In this document: positions 23,038 to 34,487 of the stretch, piece after piece
How the letters are laid out: each line of letters begins with the position of its first letter
Numbering within the stretch: the stretch's first letter is position 1
Assembly (NCBI RefSeq): GCF_004379255.2
Contig: NC_056042.1
Coordinates: 32,343,928 to 32,407,927, forward strand
Origin: Salvia splendens
Lineage: Eukaryota; Streptophyta; Magnoliopsida; Lamiales; Lamiaceae
Reading direction: 5' to 3'
Length of the DNA stretch: 64,000 bases
The notes under the pieces: generated by a model
Seen by the model: only the letters and a program-made list of their open reading frames with translations
Database searches by the model: none
What the model was told of the DNA's origin: nothing
Made by a program: the position numbers and the translations under genes

Positions 23038-23289
23038 CTCCATCCGCTCCATAGTAATAGAGGCGTTTCTTTTCGACACAGAGATTAAGAAAAATTGTGT
23101 TAGGTGAGTTAAGTAAGAGAGAATAAAGTGTAAAATAAAAAAGGTAGATAGATGAAGAGAGAAAAAGGTAAGAGAGAATAAAGTAGGTGTGGAAAAATGT
23201 GTTAACTTTTACTAAAAAGGGAAATGACTCTATTACTATACAACATACCAAAATGACAAAATGACTCTATTACTATGGAATAGAGGGAG
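23038..23289. mobile_element. Stowaway-like MITE
   Basis: Left CTCCATCCGCTCCATAGTAA; right complement CTCCCTCTATTCCATAGTAA. TA flanks both sides. About 252 bp, non-coding. Confidence 0.87.
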
Positions 23290-24575
23290 TACTACTTAGA
23301 CTATTGGACTAGTGATTTATTATTAGATCAACTATATACAAAATGTACCTCATATGCCCTCATTATTGATGATGATTTAATCAAAGTTTGGAGAAAACTC
23401 TTGTGTAATACAACCATTTATTATGATATTTATGCAATACCCTTCATCCATGAATCATTGTATTAGCATAAGATTTGTTACGTGTGTATCCAAATATTTC
23501 AATCACTCTATTTTATTTTATTATATAATTGATTCGATCATTTTCAATTACTTTAATTGAATATATCTTTGGCAGATACTTAATATTCAAGTAATAAAAA
23601 GAAAAATCCATCAATACCTATCAGTTATTTTTAATTGCAAGCTTCCTAGCAATCGTTAGTACTTTTGTTGTGAACGTTGTAACCCTATCCATTTGATCAG
23701 TGCGAATTTTCGGTTCGAGGAACATGAGAGGGTGGTTGAGGAAACACAGCATCCGGTGTCTTTGTTTGGGTTGGAGGCATATTTTTACAGTTTTTGTTTT
23801 TTACTATAATTTTTTAATTCAATAATTATGATGACAAATGTAGCCCACGTAAGTCAATATATTAATGCACGTACGAATCAAGCAATCTAAAGCAAATAAG
23901 ATTCCAATTTTTAGATTAAAAGACCATCTCCACTACTTTCAATTATACAAGTCGATATGTATTTTTCCTCATAAGTATGTTGTGTCATTGTTATTGACAT
24001 ACATCGGACAAATATCATAATGTAATTGGTTGGGGTCAGTAGCAATGTTGAAGAAAACTCAGTGAGATATGTGGTTTTAATTTTGCAGTTTAAATTTATG
24101 CATGGTCAATTGAGTTGGGACCCTATCACAGCCTGTTATATGCATAGTCAATTGAGTTTAAACTAATTCACTTCCCAAAATATACAATAAGAGAATCAGT
24201 ATTAAGGTATAGTCAGTGAAGGATTTAGTGACATGCTCACCGATTTGATACGTATTAATTAGAAATTAACACGTTTAAGCCAGACATGCAACCGGTGAAA
24301 AAGGTTACTCTTCTTCAATACGAACAATATTCGGAATACGTATATAAAAATGCATGTATACACATAAGAGGCGCTTTGCTTCAATGTGAACAATATCTTT
24401 TTTTTATAAATTAAATTCATAAAAAATAAATAGGTGTGGGTTATTCTTTATTAATTATAGAATTTATTTTGTTTGGACCAGTATTTCCATCTTCTCCTGT
24501 CTTTAATTTATGGCTATATATGGTCCATATGAAATGATGATCTGACGCTGCTGTTGGAGAGGGTCATGTACACTA
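23290..24575. other. Intergenic
   Basis: AT-rich with no recognisable gene. A short direct repeat CAATTGAGTT occurs at about 24107 and 24150. Confidence 0.5.
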
Positions 24576-24796
24576 CTCCCTCCGTTCCATGTTAATAGAG
24601 TCATTTTTTTATTTTGAAAAGTTCCAATTTAATTGAGTTATTTTTATTTTTAGCAAAAGTAATTCTCACTTTTACTTTATTCTCTTTTTATCCCTCTTAC
24701 TTTATTCTCTTTTACTTTTTCCATCATCCATTAAGCTATTCTTAAATTCCGTGCCGAAAAGAAATGTCTCTATTAACAAAGAACGGAGGGAGGGAG
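24576..24796. mobile_element. Stowaway-like MITE
   Basis: Left CTCCCTCCGTTCCATGTTAA; the right end's complement begins CTCCCTCCCTCCGTTC, with a 4-bp duplication in the right terminus. TA flanks. Confidence 0.87.
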
Positions 24797-25222
24797 TACT
24801 AATCTACTATGAGCTAAGTGGTGACAAAACAATTTCTTTGGGAATACACTCATTGAGAGATGAATAATAGTAAAAGGGATTCCACATTTTAAATAGACGA
24901 GAGTAAGTGGCCTCTGAATATTTGACAGGCCCAATATTCAATTGGGCCGATGTACCATTTGATTATTGAATGACTATAATAAAAAGTCAAAAATCAATAT
25001 AAGATCTTATTTTCATTTTTTATTTTATCTCCTAAATGACAAAACAAATCAAGTAGAACTCTATGTTATTCCCCAGTAACTTAATTGCATCAAAAATACA
25101 AAAAATAAAATAAAAATAGTAGTAGTATTTCCTGAAAATCAAAGCTAAGAATTGCATTCTTCTATCAAAAAGCTGCACCATCTAGATTACTAGATCTTGC
25201 TATCCAAAGATTGAAAATAATA

Positions 25223-25438
25223 CTCACTCTGTCCCATAAAAATACGTGCATTCCATTTTTATAAAGTAAATATCAATTTAATAATATAGGTTTCACTATC
25301 CACTAACTCTACTTTAACTACCATTTTCCTTATTTCTCTTACTTTACCATACCATTATCTTCCTCTCTCTTACTATATAAATTTTATCTTATTTCCTGTG
25401 TCATCTCATCCGTCTATATTTTTATGGGACGGAGAGAG
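25223..25438. mobile_element. Stowaway-like MITE
   Basis: Left CTCACTCTGTCCCATAAAAA; right complement CTCTCTCCGTCCCATAAAAA. TA on both flanks. 216 bp. Confidence 0.88.
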
Positions 25439-25669
25439 TATTCCTTGCTATAGAAAATGATGAAGTCACTATAAAATGACGAATTAAAAAAATACTAGAA
25501 ATTTTGTTTTTCAAAAAAATTCAAGCCTATGAATTAATCAGGAAAAATGATGAATCAACAACTATAGTATAAATTTCCATGATATATGATCTCAAAAATA
25601 ATTTATATGTTAAAATTAATTATATAATATGTATATACTCTCTTTTTCTTTGTTGGGTGAAATTATTTA

Positions 25670-25921
25670 CTCCCTCCGTCCCCGATTAATTGTCACTCTT
25701 TGACCGGGCACGGATTTTAAAAATATAAAGAAAAGTTGGTTGAAAAAGTTAGTGGAATGTGAGACACATTTCTTTATATTGGTTTTATAATAAAATGTGA
25801 GTAAAGTGAGTTAGTGGAATGTGAGACATTTTTACCATTTATGATAAAAATAATGTGTGAAAATTATTGAGGGACGGACCGAAATGGAAAAAAGTGACAA
25901 TTAATCGGCGGTCGAAGGAAG
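25670..25921. mobile_element. Stowaway-like MITE
   Basis: Left CTCCCTCCGTCCCCGATTAA; right complement CTTCCTTCGACCGCCGATTA. TA flanks. About 252 bp. Confidence 0.87.
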
Positions 25922-27451
25922 TATTTAGAAGTCTTTATTATAAATAAATAGAAAGAATAAATCTGTAGTAGTAGTTTACTTTGTGGGGTGAAGGTACAAA
26001 AGTAAACCGTACGGCGTACTTAGGTCACCAGATACGACAAAAGTAGTATCATTGATGTAGTTGGGACCCACGGCACGTGGCGCAGCCTGCACCGCCACCC
26101 CCTTTATTTTTCCAGTAATAGAAAAATCACAAAATTCAGTTATAGTAAAATTAAGAAATCTATCTGTATTGAATCTAATTAGATGTAGTGAATCTTAATA
26201 CGTGAAGAAAAATTGAAGTAAATGACTCACTTTTTTACAGGATCTTTATAAAATTACCATGTGAGTCAAATATTTTGAATCAACCATTTTAAATATTCAT
26301 TACCATTAGAAATTCCAACATGTATCTTTACCATAACATTCTTGTCCAAGCATTGACAAATTTGTGCTTACAAAATCTCTCTTTCTTTGTATTTACTAGA
26401 TTGTAATTTCACATTATTCTTCACTTACACTTACCACAACCAAAGTTAATTCTTTTAAAACTCAATTACCGTTAAAGCAGCAAGCAAGACAAAATTATCA
26501 TATCTTTGTGACCATTTTTCTTTACATGATTCTACAATTTTTGTTTCTGTTACAGGTTCATTGTAATTCCACCTACCCCTTTTTTTAATTATTTTACCCC
26601 ATTTTCCAAAATTATCATATCTTTATGTGACCATTTTTCTCTATCATACTATAGCTGTAAGTACAACAAACAAAATTCCTAGCTTTTATTTCGAATTTCT
26701 GGCTTAAAAATAGGAACATTAAATGAGTAGGCCACACTAATAAATAGCCCACACTCATTTCTGTAATGGTGAATCCAAACGCATTTTGGGCTGCATTTTT
26801 GCAGCACCAATACAGTAATTTTACTAGTACTACAAAATAGTTTTTCATAATTGAAAATTATATTATTTTCAATCTAAAATAATCAGAGAAATTAAAAGAT
26901 AAGACTTAATATGGTAATAATATTTTTCATTGTTCAAAGACATACAATACTACTAATATTTTACATTTTCAAAAAACCTAACCGGTGAATCACATTTTTT
27001 AAGAACCAAATTTAAATCATTTTCATATATAAAGCGGATGAAGCAACATTATTTTTTACAACAAATAAATGATCAACCTTCGACTTAGGTGATCTACAAT
27101 TCCAACAAGAAAACATACACATTAAATTGTTTATATTTGCTGTCTACATTTACTCCATAAGACACCCAATTTGTCATACAATCTGCCTGTACATACATGT
27201 ATGTGATTGTATTATTATCCATTTGTCATGATTAAGGAATAGTGGGTACTTCAACTATTGACAAATTCACATGCAAGCAAATGCTACCCAACACTATAAT
27301 CTATAAATATTGTTAGAAGATTATATTTATGCACTTATAAATCAAAAAAATGGTTCGAATGCCTACCCCTACACATTATCCTTTAAGGACTTGTTTGATA
27401 AAAGTAAGATAGGAAAGATGAGCTTTGTGTCAAAATAAGCTCAGATGAGAG
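25922..27451. other. Intergenic left of the LTR retrotransposon
   Basis: No gene supported. AAAATTATCATATCTTT and the following GTGACCATTTTTCT occur twice (about 26491 and 26607), a short direct repeat. Confidence 0.5.
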
Positions 27452-28086
27452 TGATGGGGTACGTACTAAACAAGCCCAATAGCAGTGACGGCCCATCAGC
27501 CCAAAGCCCAAGGAAGAGTATCAGTTCGGCATTACCAAAGAGTTCGGCCCCAGCCTACAGCTCGGTAAAAGCCGACCAATCAAGCTCTACTCTCAGATCG
27601 GCAAAAGCTGCTCGGCAATAGTTCAGCAGTTCGGTCTCAGTTTTCAACCGAACTGGGAGATAGTGGACTCATGCAGAACCTCCACGACCTCCACTACACG
27701 ATCTATTTAGTGGTGGACCCATGCAGGATCTCATGACCTCCACGACATCCACGATCTAATTAGTGATGATGTAAGCCACGACCTAATTAGTGATGATGTA
27801 AGCCACGACCTAGTTAGTGGTGATGCAAGCCACGATCTTAGTTCAATGTATAAATAGAACTTAGATCAGATAGACTAAGGGGGAAAAGAGCTCTCTAGAC
27901 ATCAAATATCATATAGCAAGTCTGTATTTGTAAGCTGTAAACCAGATCAAGCAATACAATCTTGCCCTCCTTTCTTCCCGTGGATGTAGATTTACCTCAG
28001 TAAATCGAACCACGTAATTCCTTGTGTCGTGATCTATATTTTCTTTTACCTGCCTTTACTACCATCAAAAATTCGCCCAACCATCA
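27452..28086 (+). repeat. Left (5') LTR
   Basis: Begins TGATGGGGTACG and ends CCAACCATCA. It holds a TATA box (TATAAATA, 27849-27856) and three copies of a TTAGTGRTGATGYAAGCCAC unit. By eye it differs from the right LTR by one substitution and one 2-bp indel in a G run. Confidence 0.95.
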
Positions 28087-28087
28087 C

Positions 28088-28105
28088 TGGCGCCGTCTGT
28101 GGGAA
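28088..28105 (+). promoter_or_regulatory. Primer-binding-site-like sequence
   Basis: TGGCGCCGTCTGTGGGAA, one base after the left LTR's terminal CA plus C, has the usual TGG start of a tRNA-complementary site. I do not assign the tRNA. Confidence 0.7.
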
Positions 28106-28160
28106 ACATAGAACCAAATCTGTGATAAAAGCGAGTTTTTGATCCTCTTCCACCAAAAAA

Positions 28161-29358
28161 ATGCATACCAGATCACATAACACCCATAATACCGTTCGTG
28201 ATAACCATGAGGAAGCTAGTCCAGCCCACAGGTCTGGAAAACAGCCTCGGGAGAAATCTACTTCCAGTTCTCACGGAGAAGGAACAAGCCGCTCAAAGAC
28301 TCATCGCACCGAGTCTTCCCAGCAGCCCGATTTGAACGAGGCTGTCAAGTTGTTTTTGGCCGAGAAGCAGGAAGAGTTCTTAATTTTCCTGCAAAAGGGC
28401 CAAAAGCCGGAGACGAAAACGGTGGATTCTCCCTCCTCATCCAGACATGAAAGTCACTACCGCAGTAGTGCCGTGTCTTCCAGGAAGAAGAATCCTCAAC
28501 CCCGACATGTTCCTGTTCCTCCTCGGTACCGGAATCACAGGAGAACTCCATCTCCTCCATACCGAAGAGATGTCGGGTTCGCCATGTACGGAGCATTGAA
28601 GACTCCGTTCTCGGACGATATCACCCGAACTCCCTTACCACAGAACTACCGAACTCCGTCAATGATTTATGACGGGTTAGTGAATCCTCATGACTTCCTG
28701 GGACGCTATCAGTAACATGGCGAACCAGGGTCTCAATGAGGTCCACATGTGCAAGCTGTTTCCCGAGCTGCTTATCGGGAACGCAAGAAGGTGGTTCGAT
28801 AGCCTCCCCCAAGGCAGCATTAGATCTTACCGAGATCTAATGGATGCTTTCCACAGGAGGTTCTTTCAGAAAGCGGAAGCCCGAATCACTTCGGCTCAGC
28901 TGCTTTCTACACGTCAAGGTCGCGACGAAAAGATCAACGACTTTATGACGAGGTTCCACAAGGAATGCCTACAAGTAGATGATCTCAATGATCTACTTGT
29001 CATTTCGGCATTCCAAAATGGAATCCTGCCCGGAGCTCTCTACAGAAAGCTCGTGGAATGCAGTCCGCAAACAGCTCAAGAGATGTGGGACATTGCGGAC
29101 CAGTTCTCCCGTGCCGATGAGGCAGACCGTCGCAAACGGTCTTTAGACAGCTCATCCCGAGGAGACGGGAGGAAGCCCGATCATAGCGATCAGGGACATC
29201 CTCGCCGAACTCCTTTTGGCGATCAGGGACATCCTCGCCGAACTCCTTTTGAAAGGATCCAAAGGACTCCGGTGCAAGACCGATTGGGGCCACGTCTCAA
29301 TCCTGAGAAGCCGCCCGCTCAGTTCGTACCATTGAACAAGCCAAAGGACAATGGGTAG
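28161..29358 (+). pseudogene. Retrotransposon gag, frameshifted
   Basis: Two overlapping frames. 28161-28715 begins MHTRSHNTHNTV, is Ser/Pro/Arg-rich and ends in MIYDGLVNPHDFLGRYQ-stop. 28690-29358 continues as the capsid-like Retrotrans_gag region (NEVHMCKLFPELLIGNARRW, DLMDAFHRRFF, INDFMTRFHKECL). A small indel near 28711 separates what must once have been one reading frame. A DQGHPRRTPFG motif is duplicated near residue 180 of the second frame. There is no zinc knuckle, since the frame ends at the internal deletion. Confidence 0.88.
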
Positions 29359-29834
29359 AAAATCTCCCTCAAGTCCTATGGTCCTACCGAACTACACCCA
29401 AAACCTCCAACGGTGAAACTCCGTACAGTCTGGTGTACGGCACTGAAGCCGTGATTCCGGTTGAGATCGGCGTACCCAGTCCCCGAACTCTAAATTTCTC
29501 CTCAGAAATGAATGATGACGGACTGAGAGCCGAACTAGATCTGGCCGAAGAAAGAAGAGAATTGGCCTGCATAAAAGCAGCCAAGTACAAGGAGCAAGTA
29601 GCCCGGTATTATAACCAAAGGGTGAAAAAGCTGCAATTTCAAGTGGGAGATCTCGTCTTGAGAAACAACGAAGTAAGCCGAGCAGAAAAGCTGGGCAAAC
29701 TCGAACCCACATGGGAAGGTCCATATCGGGTGTCAGAAGTCCTCGGCAAAGGGTCTTATAAATTGACTCACATGTCAGGAGAACAAGTACCCCGAACATG
29801 GTACATTTCCAACCCCAAGAAGTTCCATTTGTAA
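29320..29834 (+). pseudogene. C-terminal remnant of retrotransposon integrase
   Basis: Reads EQAKGQWVENLPQVLWSYRT, then TPYSLVYGTEAVIPVE, AARYYNQRVKK-like basic segment, and the C-terminal GPYRVSEVLGKGSYKL to NPKKFHL-stop. These are the last part of the Gypsy integrase core and its C-terminal domain. The frame overlaps the end of gag near 29318-29345, where the internal deletion joined them. The catalytic D,D,E residues are gone. Confidence 0.9.
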
Positions 29835-30130
29835 GAGACAGTCCGGTCAGTCAGTCTTGTGTCTAGTTCGGTCCTAGGGGTATGTGCTTTCTTTGTTTTT
29901 TACTTGTTTTTCATGTTTGTCTATGTGCGTTTTGTTTGTCTATGTGCGTTTTGTCTGTCTATGTGCGTGTCGTCTCTTACAAATGTTACTGAGGTATCTT
30001 GTTCTTCGAAGGCTGATCCCCTTTTTAGAACATATATAAGCCAACGATTGTGAGTCCAAGCTTCTAAGGAGGATACAAGACCACAATTCAGCTTAACAAG
30101 CAGTCCGTCTGAAACGAACTGCAACAAATG

Positions 30131-30290
30131 GAAAGTCCGATCCACGCGATAAAACTCGCCGAATTAGGACAAGGGAAAGTCCGATCCACGCGATAAAACT
30201 CGCCGAATTAGGACAAGGGAAAGTCCGATCCCCAAATTAGGACAAGGGAAAGTCCGATCCGAGCGATAAAACTCGCCAAATTAGGACACA
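30131..30290 (+). repeat. 44-bp tandem repeat array in the retrotransposon
   Basis: Units begin GAAAGTCCGATCC at 30131, 30175, 30219 and 30247 and contain CGATAAAACTCGCC and ATTAGGACAAG. The third unit is shortened. Confidence 0.9.
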
Positions 30291-30295
30291 AGCTT

Positions 30296-30493
30296 AGTCC
30301 GGTCAAAGAAATTTACTTCATAAGACCAAAGACGAGTTCGGTCAAAGAAGTTTACTTCATAAGACCAAAGACGAGTCCGGTCAAAGAAGTTTATTTCATA
30401 AGACCGAGGACCAAGTCCGGTCAAAGAAGCTTACTTCATAAGACCGAGGACGAGTCCGGTCAAAGAAGTTTACTTCATAAGACCGAGGACGAG
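30296..30493 (+). repeat. 39-bp tandem repeat array in the retrotransposon
   Basis: Five units beginning AGTCCGGTCAAAGAAG at about 30296, 30335, 30374, 30414 and 30453, each followed by TTACTTCATAAGACC. It lies between the integrase end and the antisense gene's 3' end. Confidence 0.9.
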
Positions 30494-30627
30494 CACGATG
30501 AAATTTTTTCGCTGAGCTGTAAATACGCAGTGATAGAAGCGAAATGAAGATTTCATTTATTAAATCTTGTTCGGCATATAATTCTGCTGCCCTACGAGAA
30601 GGCGTTACGCCATTACAAAGGACTATT

Positions 30628-33508
30628 CTACTGTCCCTGGTTGCTAAAGTTGAGCCATCTATTCAAAAAATCCTCGTGAAGCCGAGTTCGGGCGTTCCGG
30701 GCAGCTGAAGAATAAGCAGGTCGACGAGATGCTCTGATCGACCTACCGCCTCTTCCTTGAGTCCGGGAAGTTCTGGCACCTCGGCGGCGAAGAGTCTCTT
30801 CACGAAGCATTTGTTGATCTTGCTCACTCATAATCACAGCTCCTCTACGAACTTCAGTCCGTCCTTGTCTTGACGTTTCCGGTTGCTCCTGAGTCCGTTC
30901 TCGTCTTGACGTTTCCGGTTGCTCCTGAGTTCGTTGCTGATTTGGAGTAGGATTTTGAGCAAGTGGATCAGAGGTTTGAGCTGGAGTATGAGCATCTGTT
31001 GGCGGGAAATGCCTAAGGAATCTCTCGATTGAAGGACGCCGGGAAAGAACGATGTCGTACCGAGAAGCCCAACGCCGCAATGATTTCACGACTTGTTGGC
31101 AAGCCGAGCTCTCCAGCGCATTGTTCCTCCGGAGTACATGATATTCCTCCCACAGTTCGTCAACTCGTTCCTGAACTTCAGAGATGGTCATTCCCCCGCG
31201 CCTGCAGATGAAATCCTCATACGCAGTCCTCTCAGCGACGGCAGTATTCAGCTCGGCCTCCAGATCTTTCTTTTCGGACTCTAAGTCCTTATTGTCGGCC
31301 TCCAGCTTCACTAAACAAGCCAAGAGTTCGTCATTCTTCATCTGGTCAGCTATGGCTTTTTTCTCAGCTTCGTCTAAAGCGGAAGAGTACAGCCGCTTCC
31401 AGTGAAGTACCTCCAGCTCCTTAAGAGTTAAGAATACAAAGCAGCTATGTCAGTTCGGCATTTCAGTTTACTGAGCAGGTAGTAAACCACAACAGGAGTA
31501 AAAGAGAGTACGAAAAGCTATACGAAGACACAAGTGTAGAAAGAAGAATTTTTTCATTCATAAGAAAAAAAATTTTTACACAAGGAGGGCTTCAAGGCCA
31601 TTTTACAAGAAGGAAGAAACTAAACTAAGAGAAGGGAGACGAAATCATACTCCGCCAGCTTCGTCTCCGGCTCCTCGGTGAGGTTCAGCTTCCTTCTCCT
31701 TGTCTGCCTCAGCTTCAGCCTCGGCCTCCTTGCTCCCCCCAGCCTGCTCGGTGCCCCCATCACCGATCAGCAGCACCTCTTGCTCGGCCTGCCTGTCTCC
31801 GGTCTGCTGATCAAGCTGCTCGGTCTCACCCTCTCCGTGGAAAATTGGAGCGGGTGAAACTGGCCCTAAGGAGGCGAAGATAGCCTCCATATTCTCGTCC
31901 CGGTCAGCTCGGCAACTACGAACTCGGTCAGCAGAAAGCAGGACTGAGGACGAAGCAAGCTCCTCAAGGAGCGGCAGACTCTGGAGACGAGCTGCTATCT
32001 CTCGGCCGTACAGCGGCAGGACGACTTCGGGCCCCTGCTCGGCATTATCGGTCATCAGTTTCAGCAGATCACCGACAAAGGCCGAAAATTGATTGCTCAG
32101 AAAGAGTTTTCTCCGCGAAAGCACGGAGAACCTCCCCTTGGGCAACCACGGCGGCAGCATCCCTCCGTTTCGTCTGCTCTCGCTGGATGACGAGCTGGTT
32201 TTTGGCAAACTGGGCTTCATCCTGGGCCGAGATCCTAGCAGCTCTGGCCTTCTCAAAGTCTGCCTTAGCCTGTTCGGCCTGGTGACGAGCAGCCGCCAAC
32301 TTCCTCTGCATCTCAGCATAATCGTTGGACGCTTTGGAGAGTTCAACGGCGACGAGCTTGGAGAGCATATCGTTCCTCTGAAAATGGAAAAAGGAAAAAG
32401 TCAACCGAGGGGCCACAAAAAATACAGGAAAAAAGCAAGGCCAGAAAATCAAGAAGAGAATTTACCTCGGCGAAGTCCGTGGGCCATAAAAAGGGCTCAC
32501 AGATATGTTCCGAAGGAGGCGCCAAGACCACGTCTTTCTCTGGCGCTCTTGGGGGTTTCTGAATCCTCCCCTTCCCCCTTGCCGAAGTCGACTCCGGCTT
32601 CTTTGGATCCGAAGAGGTCTTTTGCCTCTTCGGATTCTTCTCGGCATCATACGCCGAGCTGGTGGTTTTCGGCCTCTCCGGTTCCTTAGATTCGGAGGAT
32701 TTGCGACCGAGCTTGTTTAGCAAGTTCACTGCCAAAAAGCAAGAAAACAAGGTTAGTTTTCGTCGTCAAGGCAGTAAGGCACAAAAAAGAATTCCTCACC
32801 CTCGGTCTCTTCGTCCGAAGACGAGGAGTCGAACACGAAGTCGCCCTTGACGAGCTCATACTCCAGGTACTGCTTCCTAATCATGGGAATCTTATTGAGC
32901 TCGGCCTCGAGCTCGTCCAACGGTTCTACCCGAGGATGAAGAATAACGGACTTCGGCCCTCTCCAGGAAAAGTCCGAAGTCGAAGTCCTATTATAAAAAA
33001 AGAAGCGATTTTGCCATTTCGGCCATTTGGTTTTACAAAAGGCTCTAAAGGGCTGTAAAGGGATCAAGTAAAACCAAGATCCCTTCCTCTTAAACTGGAA
33101 GAAATTAAGGATTGCCCTCAGAGACAGATCCTTATCTAGCCTACGCAGTTCGGCAGCAAAGGCCGATAAGTGCCTCCAAGAGTTCGGAGTCACCTGACCT
33201 AAAGGGAGTTGAAAAAAATCTAGCAGCTCTACAAAGGCAGGGGGAAGAGGGAAACGAAGCCCGCATTCCAAGCCGGCTTCATAAACGGTTGCGTAACCCT
33301 CCGGCGGCGAGTCAGCCCTATGAAGGTCGTCGGGAATCGCAACCTTCCCCCCAGGAAAAAAATATTTTTCGTGTAAGGATATCACAGTATCCTTACTCAA
33401 GATGCTGTGAAAATACTCTACGGTCTTCTCCCCGGATTCTTTCCGGCTAGAAGACCCCTTACCCCCTTTCCTACCGCTATCTGACTCAGAAGAAGAAGAA
33501 GAAGACAT
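30628..33508 (-). CDS. Spliced four-exon antisense gene inside the LTR element (Transposase_28-like plus coiled coil)
   Basis: On the strand opposite gag/pol I can join four exons with consensus sites and consistent phase: 33508-32800 (MSSSSSSESDSGRKG), 32728-32466, 32377-31651, 31419-30628. The sum is 2,491 nt, one base more than a multiple of three, and one extra A in an AAAA run near 32106 (exon 3) accounts for it. Exon 1 has the 'putative gypsy type transposon' (PF04195-like) pattern: LPPAFVELLDFFQLPLGQVT, PNSWRHLSAFAAEL, and KGSWFYLIPLQPFRAF. Exon 2 is basic and low-complexity. Exons 3 and 4 are coiled coils (LAAARHQAEQAKADFEKARA; LEADNKDLESEKKDLEAEL). Such antisense ORFs between pol and the 3' LTR are known in the Tat lineage, function unknown. 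If the intron at 31650-31420 is not used, the frame stops at 31645 and exon 4 is a separate ORF. Confidence 0.72.
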
Positions 33509-33830
33509 GGTTCTTACTCTTTGAAAGTCTGAAGAAATTCTGAAGAAATTCTTGAAAGCGGAAGGAAATTTTTACGCAAAAGAGAGAGAATGCAGAAGAA
33601 GCAATAGCAAAAGTGTTCAAATGATGAAGAAAGGACGTATTTATCAGATTCGGAGAAGATTTCAAAATCATCGCACCGTTTCGACTCCCACCTTTTCAGG
33701 ATTCAACGGCCGGATTTTACTGTCGCATTTAATGCAGTCACGCGCAAGGCACGTCCCCTGACGACAGCCTCCCCCGTACCTTTATCCAGAATGCCGAAGT
33801 GACTCGCTTCGCCGAAGTGATTCACTTCGC

Positions 33831-33845
33831 TTTTCGGGGGGGTAG
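33831..33845 (+). promoter_or_regulatory. Polypurine-tract-like sequence
   Basis: A C followed by seven G and TAG directly precedes the right LTR, in the position where plus-strand priming normally occurs. Confidence 0.6.
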
Positions 33846-34482
33846 TGATGGGGTACGTACTAAACAAGCCCAATAGCAGTGACGGCCCATCAGCCCAAAG
33901 CCCAAGGAAGAGTATCAGTTCGGCATTACCAAAGAGTTCGGCCCCAGCCTACAGCTCGGTAAAAGCCGACCAATCAAGCTCTACTCTCAGATCGGCAAAA
34001 GCTGCTCGGCAATAGTTCAGCAGTTCGGTCTCAGTTTTCAACCGAACTGGGAGATAGTGGACTCATGCAGAACCTCCACGACCTCCACTACACGATCTAT
34101 TTAGTGGTGGACCCATGCAGGATCTCATGACCTCCACGACATCCACGATCTAATTAGTGATGATGTAAGCCACGACCTAATTAGTGATGATGTAAGCCAC
34201 GACCTAGTTAGTGGTGATGCAAGCCACGATCTTAGTTCAATGTATAAATAGAACTTAGATCAGAAAGACTAAGGGGGGGAAAAGAGCTCTCTAGACATCA
34301 AATATCATATAGCAAGTCTGTATTTGTAAGCTGTAAACCAGATCAAGCAATACAATCTTGCCCTCCTTTCTTCCCGTGGATGTAGATTTACCTCAGTAAA
34401 TCGAACCACGTAATTCCTTGTGTCGTGATCTATATTTTCTTTTACCTGCCTTTACTACCATCAAAAATTCGCCCAACCATCA
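33846..34482 (+). repeat. Right (3') LTR
   Basis: 637 bp, nearly identical to the left LTR. TATA box TATAAATA at 34243-34250. It is followed by the GAGAG duplication. Confidence 0.95.
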
Positions 34483-34487
34483 GAGAG

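Larger units (their letters stand above)
27452..34482 (+). mobile_element. Young, internally deleted Gypsy (Tat-like) LTR retrotransposon
   Basis: Two LTRs of 635 and 637 bp (TGATGGGG...CCATCA) bound a 7.0-kb unit flanked by a perfect 5-bp duplication GAGAG (27447-27451 and 34483-34487). A primer-binding-like TGGCGCCGTCTGTGGG starts two bases after the left LTR. A G-rich polypurine stretch precedes the right LTR. Inside are gag (with a frameshift), only the C-terminal end of integrase, two tandem-repeat arrays, and a multi-exon ORF on the opposite strand. Protease, reverse transcriptase, RNase H and the integrase core are absent. The extra antisense ORF with a 'putative gypsy transposon' (Transposase_28) type region, after pol, points to the Tat lineage. 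Confidence 0.95.

Noticed and set aside
28345..29293. Minus-strand open frames over gag
   Set aside because: Antisense shadows of gag; unlike the true antisense gene at 30.6-33.5 kb they show no domain or coherent splicing.
30131..30493. Regular repeats that superficially resemble a CRISPR array
   Set aside because: Units are contiguous tandem repeats without unique spacers, inside a plant retrotransposon.
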